From: Anaspis maculata
Taxonomy: Eukaryota > Arthropoda > Insecta > Coleoptera > Scraptiidae
DNA length: 64,000 nt
Direction: 5' to 3'
Assembly: GCA_949128115.1 (NCBI GenBank)
Contig: OX421966.1
Span: forward strand, 58,649,416 to 58,713,415
The notes under the pieces were generated by a model. It saw nothing but the letters and a program-made list of their open reading frames with translations. It was not told the origin of the DNA and did not search any database. Shown piece by piece: positions 11,860-24,532 of the stretch; positions within the stretch are counted from its first letter, which is position 1, and each line of letters begins with the position of its first letter. The translations under genes were made by a program, and so were the position numbers.

Positions 11860-12090
11860 AAGTTGAAAATTCAATTCCTCATGAAAAGTTTCATGAAAAT
11901 CCTTCCACTTATAAGAGATTTCAATATGGCGGCCAAGATGGTGGCGGAATCATGAAATTTGGCTTGAAAATGAAAATTGATCATACGAGATGATTAAGGT
12001 AAGTTCCAAGCTCCACGAAAATCGTTACACTTATAAGAAATTTCAATATGGCAGCCAAGATGGCGGCAGAATCATGGAATAGTTCCTGTT
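11860..12090. repeat. ATGGCGGC minisatellite, two units
   Basis: Two units of about 118 bp, each with TTTCAATATGGCGGCCAAGA or TTTCAATATGGCAGCCAAGA followed by a second GGCGG (near 11922 and 12044). Related units lie at 12954 and at 30860..31230. Confidence 0.7.
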
Positions 12091-12740
12091 CCTATACATA
12101 GTGTTCTAGACGCATGTGCAACTTTTGATTAGGCAACTTGTGCTACATTCAAACAAACTGGAAAATTTGTGTACAAAACGTTGGAAAACGTTGCGTTTCT
12201 TCTCAAATGAGTTGTTTTTAGTGTGAAATAGTTATTAAGAAGCTAAATGGTGAATGCTGGAGGGATACGAGAAGGCTCAGTGAGCGATCAGGCCTTTTTG
12301 TATTATTTTATCATCAGGTTAGGCAACCAATGTTACATCTGAACATTCCGAACTGACAGTTCTGTACTGAAACACGTGCCACAAACGAATAAACCATGTA
12401 AAAATTGAAGCAAAAAGTCTAATGTTCACCTTAAATCGACGGACACTTTTCTTTGATGTATGTACTCTGATGTGATGACTTTTCTCGGCCAAATATTTGA
12501 GGTTAACACATGGCACATGGCACGTGGAACGTGGGTTTAAAACATAAACAGAGGGCAAACGGTCAACAAGAAGGCAACCAGTTATACAGTCCATCCTCGG
12601 ATCAGAATCTCACCACACATTTTTCAACTTTAATATCGAAATATATGAAAAATCAAGCAATCATTCAGTTTCTTGCTTACTTTTCTAGCAAAATGTTATA
12701 CTTTTACATGCTCTAGCACAAATTTTGACGCATTCCATGC
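12091..12740. other. Intergenic, no gene recognised
   Basis: Short open frames only. None has a start context, splice signals or a protein motif I recognise. Confidence 0.35.
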
Positions 12741-13300
12741 ATCCATTTGTTAATTGTAATGGTAAAATTGATCATTTGTTCGAAATTATGGCCTGATCAA
12801 ATATACCGCCATTACCTATACCTGTTCACGCCGTCGCAGAAGAGCCCAATCTGTATAGGAAGAAGAACTATTCGGCTTGAAATTAAGAATGATCGTACTA
12901 GACAAGGGAAGGTTTTCAAGTTTCATGACAATCGTTCCACTAATAAAAGATTACAATATGGCAGCCAAGATGGCGGCGGAATTATGAAAGCCAATTTGCC
13001 TATTTGGTCCTTGAGGACCTAAGCTATCTATCGGGTAAAGTTCAATTTTTAAGGGCTGTAGCTTTATTTCCCGAAGAGAAGTTCAACTTCTTCGAAGTGC
13101 ACAGGAGATCTCTGTTTTTTTATAATAATGATAACGATCTATGGATGACAAAAATAGTGCCCATCGGCTACCCTTGGGGACATTCATCAGAAAATGTTTC
13201 AAGGCTCTTGCTTCAATTCTCGAAAAGGAGTACAGCGTCCTAATTTCTACACGGACAGACAGACAGACAAACCGGCCACATAAGCGTCATTCTGTTACTT
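12741..13300 (+). repeat. Dispersed repeat with GGCGG unit and GACAGACAGAC end
   Basis: It holds one minisatellite unit near 12950, then TATCTATCGGGTAAAG..CCCGAAGAG, then CACCCTTGGGGACAT-like text, and ends TCTACACGGACAGACAGACA. The same order is seen at 30670..31330 plus 32620..32870, where a large insertion splits it. This copy gives the uninterrupted site near 13077. Confidence 0.65.
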
Positions 13301-13720
13301 ATACAAAAATGTTTTCCAACTGATTTCGACCTCCTGAACACGAATATTGGGTTTATTTTTGAATTGGAACAATTCTTTTTTATCGAGAAACCGAAAAAAT
13401 GGTAGTCTTGTCACATAATTTCTAGTGATATCTACCTACTTGTTTTTTGTTATTGAGCGAACATGTTTCGTAGTTTGAGTGCCATTATCCTTCAGGTACC
13501 TAGTATTGGCTATTTCAAAATGTTAGATAGTGTTATTGGCACGTCTGATTTTAAATTTGTAGGGTCACGTATGCGCCGAGCCGTAGCTTTGCGGTCGTTT
13601 TAAAAAATTCATAACAATTGACCCGAGGGTCGGATCGAAGTGAAATTTTTGTCAAAAGAAAGTTCAAATTGCTCTCTGAACACAATCCCGTACATATGGT
13701 GATGTAGTGAAATTTTACCA
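13301..13720. other. Intergenic, no gene recognised
   Basis: AT-rich sequence with no supported feature. Confidence 0.35.
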
Positions 13721-15480
13721 TTTTACCAAACTGCATTCGATAGAACTCATCAAAACGGTGAGTATGATGTGTAACTCAATATGCAATTAATGACTACTTT
13801 AGAATTTTGTGAGGAATTTTGAGATTTTCCACAATGAAGATTCTGATGGGTGAAATTGAATTGCCTCAAAATTTCGAAATAAACTACTCAACAATTGAAG
13901 TGGCCCACCCAAAATTTTTAATGAAGTTCAAAGTTCCGTAGCTCTCGAAAAAATTGGACTACATCATTCCAAATTTTCTCTTTTCTCACCTACTTGCACT
14001 CTTTGTCTATCAGAGGATGGATACAGAATCAAGTTTAGATCTTCTGTGTTGGTTATACAGGGCATCGCGTAAAACCCTGCAAAAAGTAAAGAGTTTGAGT
14101 AACTCCCAATTTGAAAAAAACAAGTTATTAAATATTTTCAACTGGTCCAGGAAGGTTGCTACACCCATAGCTCGAAATGGTCTCTCAATTTTCTGATTAT
14201 CTTTCCTTAGTATTCAGGATGATTTGAAAAAACAACTTTTTGTTTGTTTTTTTTGGTCATAGCTTTTTTCCTTATTGACCGATTTTTATAATCTGTAGCT
14301 CATGTTTAAGCTAAAGCTTCAGGGAACAAGAATATGTCTTCGAAATTGATGCAGAAGAAAACTTGAAAGTAATACTCTGCATCAAAAATGACGCAGATCT
14401 GAATAACTCCCGAAATCAGATCTGGAGATGGAACTCGTCCGAAATCAGTTTGCTTCAAAGTGAACCATTCAAAATGATCATTTAAAGATATACCTCTTCC
14501 TGTACAAAAGAAGATTTCTTGACGAGGCAATTGAATTATGGCTGCATGTTTTCAGGAGAAAATCAGTGTCGTTCTTACCTGAAAACTAGTGTTAACTACG
14601 TCACGAATATCAAAGCTGGTAATTATTATTGAACCAAGAAAAATCCAACAACGTTTCTAAATTCAATTACCAGCTTTGTTGTTCGTAACGTAGGTTACAT
14701 TAGTTTCCAGGTAAGAGGGACATTGATTTTGTTCTGAAAACAAGCAGTCATAATTTAATTTCATCGTCAAGAAATCTTCTTATATTCTTATATTATATAC
14801 AGGAAGAGGTATATCTTGAAATAATTATTTTGAATGGTTGACTTTAAAGCAAATCGATTTCGGACGAGTTTCATCTCCAGATCTGATTTTGGGGGTTATT
14901 AAGATCTGTGTCATTTTTGATGCAGAGTCTCAATTCCAAGTTTTCTTCTGCATCAATTTTGAAGACATATTCTTGTTCCCTGAAGCTTTAGCTTTAACAT
15001 GAGCTGCAGATTATAAAAATCGGTCAACAAGGAAAAAAGCTATGACCAAAAAACCAAGAAGTTGTTTTTCACGAATCACCCTGTAGTGAAGAAAGATAAT
15101 CGGAAAATTGAAAAATCGATTCGAGATATGGGTGTACTATCCTCTCTGGACCAGTTGAAAATTTCCAAAGACATGTTTTTTCGAATTGGGAATTAGCCAA
15201 ACTTCTTAGTTTTTGAAGGGTTTCACGCGACGCTCTGTATAACCAACAAGGAAGATTTGAAGTTGATACTGTACCCGTCCTCTTATAGACAAAGAGCGCA
15301 GGTATGTGGGAAAAGAAAAAAATTGGAATTAATCCTATTTTTTCGGGAGCTAGGGCACTTTGAACTTCATTAAAAATTTTGGGTGAGCCACTTCAATTGT
15401 TGAGTAGTTTAGCTATTGAATATTGAATTACACATCATACTGACCGATTCAATGAGTTCTATTGAATGCAGTTTGTAGTT
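13721..15480. repeat. Palindrome P6, 1.75 kb
   Basis: Arms pair from TACCAAACTGCATTCGAT (13724) to its complement near 15475, centre about 14630. Inner landmarks are TGGTTATACAGGGCATCGCG near 14049 with its complement near 15240, and GAAACTAGTGTTAACTACG-like text with its complement around the centre. The CAGGG motif lies inside the arm rather than at the end, so this may be one palindrome inserted into another or a longer variant. Confidence 0.8.
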
Positions 15481-16024
15481 TGAAAAAATTGTCATAGATT
15501 CTCGTTTTATACATAAAAACGTGTTTTTCCAGGTTTCTGTTTTCTGTCATAAAACGAAAACCGCTGGAAATTTTCGGAAACGTTGTGCACTTGTCCATTG
15601 AAATTTTTTGAGGGCTTTTCAATGACATTTCACTCAATATTGTGCAGTGTAAAAAAATTTCACAAAACTTTGAGGTGCCCCCGTACTCAGAGTTTTGGTG
15701 AAGTAGTTTTGTCGACATATCAAATTTGATCAGATAAACCAGCTGAATCCAACGGTCCTTACCGTAACTCGCTAGCCTCAAAGGATCTTGAGAAAAATGG
15801 GGGTGGACATCTTTTTTTAATGACCCTATATATCGTTCTGCCCAACATAGAATTACTACCATGAACCCGTTGAAGATCTAAAGGGCTCTTAAAATCACGC
15901 CGAAGATACCGTCGCTTATCGGCTACTATAGTGATGCACGAGTATGAGTAAATTTCTGAGGGAACGGACCGTCGTTTGTTTATTTTGGATTTGAATTTCA
16001 TCATCTTCCAATACATTTCAACAA
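15481..16024. other. Intergenic, no gene recognised
   Basis: Open frames of 85 to 137 codons exist on the minus strand but overlap each other and the end of palindrome P6. They show no domain or splice signals, so I do not call them. Confidence 0.35.
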
Positions 16025-18310
16025 TTTTGCTTATTTGAAAAAACGGTAGACCGGAAGCTACTTGCTAAAAACTGTACTGACCTTGCATTTGATGACATAT
16101 AAGATGCCACTTTGGCAGACGTGGAAAATACATGAGTAAATTGAATACCATTCCACGCTGAGAGGAATGTTGCATCTTCGAATGCAAGATACGCACATTT
16201 TCCAGCAGTTGTTATAGTGTCGGGACTACCTACTCTTTTTTCGAATAAGTCGTTTCAGTCTTCTAACCCATGCATTCCTGGAACCACCTGTCCATTAGAT
16301 CTATCCATCAAGCAAATGACATTACAAGAAAAAATCGATTTTTGGGGATTCTTTGGAACAACAAGTATCGATTTCAAAGGTCGAGGAAACAAAGCATTTT
16401 GAAGTTGGCAAGTTTTAAACATAAAAGCAACAATGAACGTTGGATTGATTTCACATACCTACATGTAAAACACTTGGAAATTCGCACATCTGTTGTTAAG
16501 TTACAACCTCTGAACTAAGACTAAGCAAATTGTTACGAGAAATCCGTAAATCAGTCTCGACCAATTTTCACTGCGTTTTGCGAAAGCTGTATCTCAGATG
16601 CCATCTACCACAAGATAATGAGTTTGGTATTGGTCTTTTGGAAATTTAATGGGGTATATTTGTCTCACTGGTGTTTTTGTTGTGAAGACGACAATTCACA
16701 ATTCAAGTTATTCAAGTACAACCAGGAATTTCACTCTCTTCGATTGACCCTACAGAAAAATCCAAGTCTTGAGATTTTCGAGAATTCAGGTATGTTATTC
16801 AACATTGAATTCTGCATCGATCCACTAAATTTCGTCAACATTCTAATTTATTTAAAGTTTTTGTCGATTTTGCTTGATTTGACTAAACAAATTTTATTTA
16901 AAATTTTTATAAAAATCTTCAAGACTTTTAATGTCTGAATATCGTACTCCCTGGCCTGACACCACACTTGACTTTGCGTCGTGGAACTCTATGTCGATGC
17001 CGATTAATGCTTTTTTGAGTTTCCTCAGTTTGGCTGGAATTGGATCAGTTAATTGAGAACGAAGACGACGTTTTTCTTCATCAGGCTTCTTCAACCACCA
17101 CGGCATCGTCAAACTTAGAACAATGTCGATCTTTTTGACTTTTGGCGCCACTTTTTCTATAAAACTGATAGAAAAAATATGCATTAGGTTGACTAGCAAA
17201 AAGTTGAGGCATTTTGAAATTGAAACTCACCTAACAAGATTTACGGGTTGTAGAAATTCGCAGTCAAGAAAACGTAGAGTTTCGATACTCCCATGTTGAA
17301 TTACCCGGTCGATGAACCCTGGCATTCCCCAGAACCAGAAGGGTGCTCCAAAGTTCTTCAAATTTTTGGCACGATGAAAGAGGACCTCGTGCGATTCCGC
17401 TCTGACATGATCTGATTCTACTACCATTAAAATGTACTCCATGTAGACATGAAATCTATGATTTCGTCTAAGCATTACTCCCCACTCGTCATGGAAGAAA
17501 GTTCCTACCAGCACCAGTTTTTCTATTGTTTCAGGGATGTGATCACGGAAGGCACGTAGCTGTAGTGGGAATAACAGACAACTACTCAAAGTCAATCCTC
17601 TCAATCGATTGCAGCCATTGAAGAGCTTTTGGATGTCATCGACGCTAACCTGGCGTAAGTCCGAACATTCAATGGACAGCACTTCCAGGTTTTCATGTTT
17701 AGAGATGGCCTCCATCATTCTAGAATTGGGCGCCCCAGAGAACGAGTCAAGTATCAATTCTTTCGTTCTACATCTCTCCAGTATATACAATATGTCATTG
17801 TAGTCGCGCCAGTCCCCTTCCGACCTATCCTTCCCATATTCCGCCAGATCTAGCTTTTCAAGCGTCATGTGGGAAGCAGAAGAATTGTCCCTTCGGTAGT
17901 TTGGGATGTCAGAAATCTGGTATAATAAAAAAAAATTGATGTAGTTCATATAGGCCGGATTCAGGCATCCTTGGTTTCAATCTTGTATAACTAGATTCCG
18001 GAAAAATACAAGAGATCTTAGCAAAGAGGTAGATATCTACTCACCCAAATGGACCTCAAACTCAATTCTTCAATAGGAAATGAGCTCGTGATGAGCATTT
18101 CCATTTGAGAAAAAGGGATCTTTTGTCCAGCCAAAGAGAGGCTTTTCCACAGTCGCTTGTCGCCACACGTCCTCTGGAATCTTTGGCTCACCTTCGCCAA
18201 TGTGCACAATTCAATTTTCGGGACCATTGAGACTACAGTGTATAGGATCTCGTCTGGTACGAAATCAAAGTAGTTCATAGTTTGCTCCTGAAACATTATT
18301 TATAATATAC
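16025..18310. repeat. Segmental duplication, copy with F-box gene 2
   Basis: It aligns with 52685..55840 over the F-box gene and about 870 bp beyond its 3' end (for example GATGCCACTTTGGCAGACGTG against GATGCCACTTGACAGACGTG, and CTGAACTAAGACTAAGCAAA against GAGCTAAGACTACGCAAA). This copy lacks the two insertions seen at 53131..54080. Coding and non-coding parts diverge visibly, so the duplication is not recent. Confidence 0.8.
16894..18296 (-). CDS. F-box/LRR protein gene, copy 2 (complete, 3 exons)
   Basis: Exons are 18045..18296, 17231..17916 and 16894..17164, giving 1209 nt and 402 residues. Intron 1 (128 bp, phase 0) has a GTGAGT donor and CAG acceptor. Intron 2 (66 bp, phase 2) has a GTGAGT donor and a CTATCAG acceptor. 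Residues about 10-55 are the F-box (VPDEIL, VSQRFQRTC, LW). The middle holds leucine-rich-type repeats (LEVLSIEC, LRGLTLSSC, IEKLVLVGT), and the tail is charged and basic. F-box proteins link Skp1/Cullin ubiquitin ligases to substrates; the target here is unknown. Compared with copy 3 there is a 26-residue insertion in exon 2 (around NHRFHVYMEYI). An AATAAA overlaps the stop codon and another lies about 45 bp past it. Function is inferred from the fold only. Confidence 0.9.
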
Positions 18311-18344
18311 TTATTTCGGTAGATCTAGGTAAAGTAGTGAATAC

Positions 18345-19170
18345 AGTGCTCATTCAGAAGAAGAAAATTTCTGGTGTGAAAAGTGCTACCCAAATTCCCC
18401 CCTTTGCTCTCCCCCACCTCAACTCCCAAATTTAACAAAACACCACCTACTTTGTGATACATCAAATTGAAGGGAATTGAATTATCTTTCCGAAAAATTT
18501 TTTTTCGAAATTTTCCACCCCTCCCCCAATAAATTGGCCATTTGGAGTATCCTAGGGGGGGGAGATGGGGGGCTTTAAAAATTGTGAAAAAATCTTTTTC
18601 AGGACGAGAATTCAATTTCCTTTAATTTGATGTATTACAAAGTGGGTATTGACATTTTAAATTTTTGAGGTCAGGTGGGGGGAGCGAAGGGGTAAATAAT
18701 TTGGGTGGCACTTTTTTAATAGAAAATTTTCTCTTTCGATGCCGTGCAGGATGACGTTTACTGTATTGAAATGAAATGGAGGTCAAGAATATTAACTTGG
18801 ACACTCAGAGAATTTTAGGAAGAACAGGGGGTGAGGTTGAAAAATTTTAAAATATTTTTTTCAGAAAGAGAATTTCATTCTCTTTAATTTGACGTATCGC
18901 AAGGTAGGTAGTGTCATTTGAAATTTCAAAGTTGGGGTGAGTGGGGGCGAGGGGGCTTAAAATATAAATTCTCCAATGTATGTTTTAGATGTCCTCCTCG
19001 ATATAAAAATTGACCTGTTTTTGCTCAAAGACATTTGCACTAGGAATCGGGAGATATTGCAGGTGGATAGTTTTCAAATGATCACCCGGTATAGGCATTT
19101 CGCTTACTCGCTTAAGTATGAAATACGACTTTCCATCTCGGAGTAAGTAGCGGCTGGGGTCAAACTGAAA
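18345..19170. repeat. GACATCT-family repeat, degenerate
   Basis: Blocks of TTTGTGATACATCAAATTGA, T-rich runs, GGGGGGAG/CTCCCCC tracts and GATGTCCTCCTCGATATA recur in several orientations. The same blocks form complete palindromes at 48957..49971 and 50636..51626 and a half copy at 63050..63440. Short frames in this stretch are by-products. Confidence 0.6.
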
Positions 19171-19472
19171 TTGAAACATTTTGCCAAATGATTCAAGCGC
19201 TATGCAATTGTGATGAATTACTTGTTGTAAAAAGCGTGTATAATGACTTAGCCCCTTGTAAATAATCGCTCACTTTAGTCACTTGTATATAATAGGGCTG
19301 ATTTCAGTCACTGAAAAGAAATGTATAATATTTATACTGTTATGAGATCATAGGAGATTATGTCACAAGTGGAAGAAACTGTGCGAGAGCGCGAGTGTGG
19401 TACATTCAATAAGAGCAAAAATCTCCAAAAATTATTTTTTTAGGCACACAGCAACTAAATATTTTGGAATAC
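19171..19472. other. Short unique stretch and start of RB copy B
   Basis: From about 19400 the text (AAATCTCCAAAAATT, GGCACACAGC, AAATATTTTGGAATA) matches the left end of RB copy A. It is interrupted by palindrome P7 at 19473. Confidence 0.45.
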
Positions 19473-20869
19473 GGGTGTCCCTAAATTAATCTGCCATACT
19501 TCAGCAGCCGATTCTACGATCAAAAATAAGTAATAAATAATAAATAAATAAAAGTTTCTACAAACTTGGGTCAAAAAATGGTTCACAAGGGAGCTACAGC
19601 CCCCTGAAGGTGGGTCCCTGAAGATTGTTTTAATTTCATATCTCCGAAACTAATTGGAAAAAAATTATGAAATTTGACACATACTCGAGAAGTTTCTATG
19701 CTCAGCATGGGGTAAGAGTAATTTGAAAAATTTACCCGGGAGTGGGGTAACTTGTTAGGAGATGGAGTAAAAATTACCTCAACTTTTTTTTTATGGCTTT
19801 TTTCAAGATTTTATGCAAAATTATGAAATTTCAGGGTGTTTTACGGAAAAAGATGCTCTTTTCGAACTTCGATAGCTGCCCCATTTTTAAGTAAAATAAT
19901 TTTGAAATTTTCTTGCATGCTGAATAATCGAATTTGTGGACGATGGACTTTTTTCTGGTTCCAAAATCAGCCCCGAGTATTTCATAAGCATATTCTACAA
20001 CCAAAAATAGGAAAAAAGTTTCCTTGAACATTAGCCAAAACGAGAGCCAAAAAATGCCCCATAAGGGGGCTACAGTCCCCTGGATGTGTGCCCCTGAAGA
20101 TGGTTTTTATTTATTTCTTACTAAACTTGTTAGGACAAAGTGACGGAATTCAGCACATACACTATAGAGCTTTTATGCTTGATAGGATGGAGTGGAACCA
20201 AAAAAGAACACCCGGGGATGCGGTAACTCTCCCGAGAAGGGAGGTAAAAATTACCCCAAATTTTTTGTGTTAAACTTTTTCCAAGATTTCGTGCAAAATT
20301 ATAGGATTTCAGTGTTTTACGACTTTCTGGTTCCAAAATCAGCCCTAAGTATCCAATAGACGTTATCTACGGCTAAAACCATGAGGATAACTTCTCTTAA
20401 TTATAAATAGATATAAAAAACTTAACAAGTCACAGCTCTATTCAGGGGTTCGGGGGCTGTAGTCTCGTTATAAAGCATTTTTCGGCATATGTTCGTGGTA
20501 TCTTTTTCAAAGTCGATCGTCCACAAATTCGATTCTTCAACCTGCAGAAAATTTCAGAACGATTCAACTCAAAAACGGGTGAAATTTTATAATTTTGCAC
20601 AAACCCCTGAAAAAACACACACAAAATTTAGGGTAATTTTTACCCCGCTTCTTCCCGAGCTACCCCACCTTCAGGTAATTTTTCCCATTGATTTTTATCT
20701 CATCTTATTTAATATCAAAATTTTAGTGCATGGGCTATTTTGTCATATTGCCCTAGCCCTAGATAGTTTCGGAGTAATGAATAAAAACCATCTTTGGGGG
20801 CACACGTTTGAGGGGGTAGGCCCCCTTATAACGCATTTTTCGGCCTATATTCTTCTGGCATATTCGTTT

Positions 20870-21210
20870 TATTCGTTCATTTAACTTCGGCCTATTTCCG
20901 CAACGAGGCCTACACCGACGCCCACGACGGTTAATGCTTTCCTCCACTATACCGGAAATTTTGCCGAACCCCTGTGTGTTCCAACACAGGGTGGGGATTT
21001 TTTCGACCACCAACATCGCATGGGGTCGGCACCATCGTTCGTATTTCACATGCTATGCGACACATTTATGCGCGTCTTCGATTTAGCAAGCATTCCAACT
21101 AAATCAAAGAGCTGGTTTTGAGGAACGAAAATCCGAGCGCCACAGTGGGACTCGAACCCACGACCCCTGGAGTGGTAGTCGAAGGCGCTGGCCACCACAC
21201 CACAAGCTCC
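20870..21210 (-). mobile_element. tRNA-headed insert, probable SINE
   Basis: On the minus strand from about 21210 the text reads GGGAGCTTGTGGTGTGG, then a perfect T-arm GTGGG-TTCGAGT-CCCAC with a pol III B box (GGTTCGAGTCC), followed by a roughly 250 bp body that ends near an AATAAAACGAATA tail around 20865. The acceptor and anticodon stems do not pair well, so it is not a functional tRNA. No target duplication could be fixed. Confidence 0.5.
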
Positions 21211-21214
21211 CCAA

Positions 21215-22347
21215 GTGATACGTAAAATGGTGCAAAATTGCAACAAATTAATCGTGACCCCATTTTCCAAAAATATATAATTTTGATATTCTAATACAAA
21301 AATCATGAAGTGCGGTGTCTTATCTCGAAACGGTTATGCAATTACCCAGATTGGAGGTCTAACATTGAGGATATAAGTTTGTATGTTCAATGTTGCAGAT
21401 TGAGGGTTGAGGTGAGGATTAAGTAGAATAGCAATTGTGCTAGACTTCGCCCCTCTTCATTTAATATTCATTGATTGGATAAAGTCCATTTATTATTATT
21501 CATTATCATTATTTGCGGAACTCAGGCATAGCACAAGCATAAAAAGTATACGTCCAAGGGGTCTTTACTTTACTAGGAATCTGGAGTTTCACATCGTTAC
21601 CATGCTCAGGGGCTTAAACTTGCAATTAGAACATGTTCTACTTCTAAAATTCTGGTGGAATTCTGATAAAATTCAACGTACGAAAAACAGGCAGGCTTGA
21701 AAAAGTGCTCCCTGCTTGGCCCCACATCTAATATTCGGGTTGTGTTGGGAGAAAAATTGTCATGGACTGTTGTACAAATAATTTTGCTCAATGTCAACAT
21801 CCATTATCACAAGTGTTTAGATTTTCACGATAATTTTGGCCAGACGATCGCGAGTGCTGGTTGTAGCGACAAATGCCCGACTCCGTAGGTAGAGGGCATT
21901 TATCTAGGGACAACCAGCCCAAGGGAAACGCTTGGCCAAAATTATCTAGGGAAATCTCGAGCACGAGTGACATTTTGATGAGTATTACAAAAAATAAGTC
22001 AGAAGTGACAGCTGTCAGATTATGTTGTGTTCATCCATTTTATCCTGTTGCTATTGACAGTGGAATTTAGATAAATGAATATTATCCTTGTAGGTCTATT
22101 AATCAAAGGCGTTGTATGTAAGAATCATCAAAAGTGACTTAATCTCGCGTGCCAATAAGGCAAATCTGTAACATTCAACATAAAAATTTATATCTTCAGT
22201 GTTAGACGTCCAATTTCGGTAATTCCAAAACCGGTCCGAGGCAGGACATCACACTTTATGACTTTTGTATTAGAATACATGAAATTTTTTTGACAAATGG
22301 GAGTACGATGAAGTCGGTGAAATTGCAGCATTTCACGTATCACCCTG
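21215..22347. repeat. Palindrome P13 inside P7
   Basis: The left arm begins GTGATACGTAAAATG and the right arm ends CACGTATCACCCTG-TA at 22347. Paired landmarks are TTCTAATACAAAAATCATGA with TGACTTTTGTATTAGAA, and GAGGTCTAACATTGAGGATATA with its near-complement at 22195. The CAGGG end of the left arm is missing where the tRNA-headed insert begins. A second inverted pair (ATAATTTTGGCCAGACG/CTTGGCCAAAATTAT, 21831..21952) lies near its centre. Confidence 0.65.
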
Positions 22348-22730
22348 TAGAAACTGTACATGAAGTTTCTCAACATTCACTTCTACAGGATGGGTTATGT
22401 AAACATCAAGCTAATTAAACAACAAACAAAATGGAAATCGCATTCGGCAAGCGGAAGTTATTGGTCTTCAAAGTCGAACCATTTTTCCGATACAATAGTG
22501 CAGTTTCAGAGATATTGAATAAAAACCATCTTCAGGGACCCACCTTCAGGGGACTGCAGCTCCCTTATGAAGCATTTTTTGACCCAAGTTTACAGGAACT
22601 TTTTTTTAATTTTTGATCGTAAAATATACTGATCAAGTATGGCAGGTTAATTTCGAGATACTCTGTATACTACACAGCCTCAAGCGGGATAATAATATTG
22701 GATCAATATAAATATGAAATAAATACTTAC

Positions 22731-22760
22731 AGGTTCGTTGTGCAGTTGCGTTCTCGACAT
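22731..22760 (-). other. Candidate 30-nt first coding exon, RB copy B
   Basis: Minus-strand ATG (22758-22760), ten codons MSRTQLHNEP, then a GTAAGT donor at 22725-22730. Same length and boundaries as copies A and C. Confidence 0.4.
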
Positions 22761-23491
22761 TTGTTAGTTGGTTATCCAGTAATTTTTTATGGTTCTTCCA
22801 ATTTTTACAGATTTGCACGTGTAACGATGATGCTCACAGAATGAAAGCAAATAGCGCAGTGATCATAACAAACAAGTCAAAGAGGTGCCCAAGCTTGTAA
22901 AATCTCTGCTCAATAGACCTTCCCAATTTTACCTGAACTGCCTGACTATACACCTTTCCCGACAAAACTTTTCCCGATTAGGAATGTGCGTGCGCTTCCC
23001 CCCCTCTGAGACTCAGGCAGAAGGCAGAAGTGTTGTAGTTGGTTTTAGTGCGCCACAGAGTAAGAAGTCCCTAGATCTGTAGAACATGTCGCGTACACAG
23101 GATACCAACATGAACAGCTGAAATAAATTACAGCTGTTTTGCACTAGGATTTTAAACTAGTGAAAATGCGCGGGAATGCGCCGCGCACTGTTGATACGCA
23201 TTTGATGACAAAATGGAATAGATCTATCAGATTTTGGCAATTGTTGCCATACATTTTCTGTTGGCACGCATTCAAACGCCTGTCAAATTGTCAACTCAAC
23301 GGTGATTTGAACCATTTGAAATGGTTCTATTTATTTGATTTTATGCTCGTATTGTAAGGTTTTCGTGATTGTGAAAATCTTTGGCCTATGGGATGCTCTA
23401 ATCCCATGTAAACCAACTTTATTTATTCCATTAGAGGGCTGTGAGGCTGTACCATCCAATTCGGGGTAGATTAGAGATTGAAGAGTCTGTA

Positions 23492-24532
23492 CAGGTTGGT
23501 CCAGGTTATAGTAGCAATAATTCACCATTCGATAGTCCATCGAAAACTAGGTCGACATGCATAATTTAATTTTTTTCTAAAACGCTACCTAAGAGAGATA
23601 CAGCTCTTCAAAGTTCACTTTTCAAAATCTTCTTTTTGCAATAACTCTCAAGTCATCAAAGCGACTTTGACCAAATTTGGCACAAATACTAACGAAATAA
23701 ATACCCATCACTTGACGTAGATAACTTTTGTCAAAATTGTCCAGTGGCGTAGATACGGGGGAGTTGTTTTACTTTTCACGCCCTATTCCCTACGCCACTA
23801 AATATTTTTGAAAAACTATATTTTTTCGAATTCTTTGTTCAGTTTAAAAAAAGAAGTTACTCTTGTGAAATTTTGATTAGAGGATTGATTTCCGAGATAT
23901 TTGGGTTTTAAACTTTGGAAAACATCTCGAAATCGCCACTTTCCAGAGCCCAAATTGTTTTTTTTGGGAAACGCCTCGTTTCTCAGCATAAAATGGCAGT
24001 AAATGAACTCAAACGACCTAGAAAACTTATTCCAGTTGAGGAATCATGAGTTTTCTTGGTTTTTAATTTATAGGCCATCGAAAGTCGCGATTTCGAAGCG
24101 TTTTCCAAAGTTTTAAACCCAAATATCTTAGAAATGAAGCCTCTAATCAAAATTTTACAGGAGTAACTTCTTTTTTTGAATTGAACAAGGAATTCAAAAA
24201 AAGTATAATTTTCCAAAAATACCCAGTGGCGTAGAAAATGGGGTGGGAGAAGTTGAACAATTCCCCGGTGTCTACGCCACTGAACAATTTTGACAGAAGT
24301 TATCTACGTCAAGTGATGGGTATTTATTTCATAAGTATTTGTACCAAATTTGGTGGAAATCGCTTTGATGACTTGAGAGTTATTGCAAAAAGATGATTTT
24401 AAAAACTGAATTTTGAAGGGCTCTATCTCCCTTAGGAAGCGTTTTGGAGAAAAATTAATTTATGCATGTCGACCTAGTATTCGATCGACCATCGAATGGT
24501 GAGTTATTGCTACTATAACCTGGACCACCCTG
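23492..24532. repeat. Palindrome inserted at TA in RB copy B
   Basis: Ends CAGGTTGGTCCAGGTTATAG and CTATAACCTGGACCACCCTG, each bordered by TA (23490-23491, 24533-24534). Copy A reads GGTATAAAC without interruption at 11342-11350. Arms stay highly similar to a centre near 24010. This is the clearest empty-site pair for the CAGGGTG family. Confidence 0.9.

Larger units (their letters stand above)
19473..22665. repeat. Palindrome P7, 3.2 kb, heavily nested
   Basis: Left end TA-CGGGTGTCCC, right end CTCTG-TA. Outer arms pair: TTAATCTGCCATACTT near 19492 with AAGTATGGCAGGTTAA near 22634. Internal units around GGGGGCTACAG..CCCTGAAGAT recur near 19588 and 20058 (forward) and 20440, 20790 and 22530 (reverse). 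RB copy A has the uninterrupted site TTTTGGAATATAC near 10705, so insertion at TA is supported. The right arm is itself interrupted (about 20884..22494) by a tRNA-headed insert and another palindrome. Confidence 0.75.

Noticed and set aside
16618..16938. 106-codon plus-strand gene beside F-box copy 2
   Set aside because: It overlaps the 3' end of the minus-strand gene and is not kept in the paralogous segment near 54200.
21134..21210. Functional tRNA on the minus strand
   Set aside because: The T-arm is perfect but acceptor and anticodon stems do not fold, and a SINE-like body follows.
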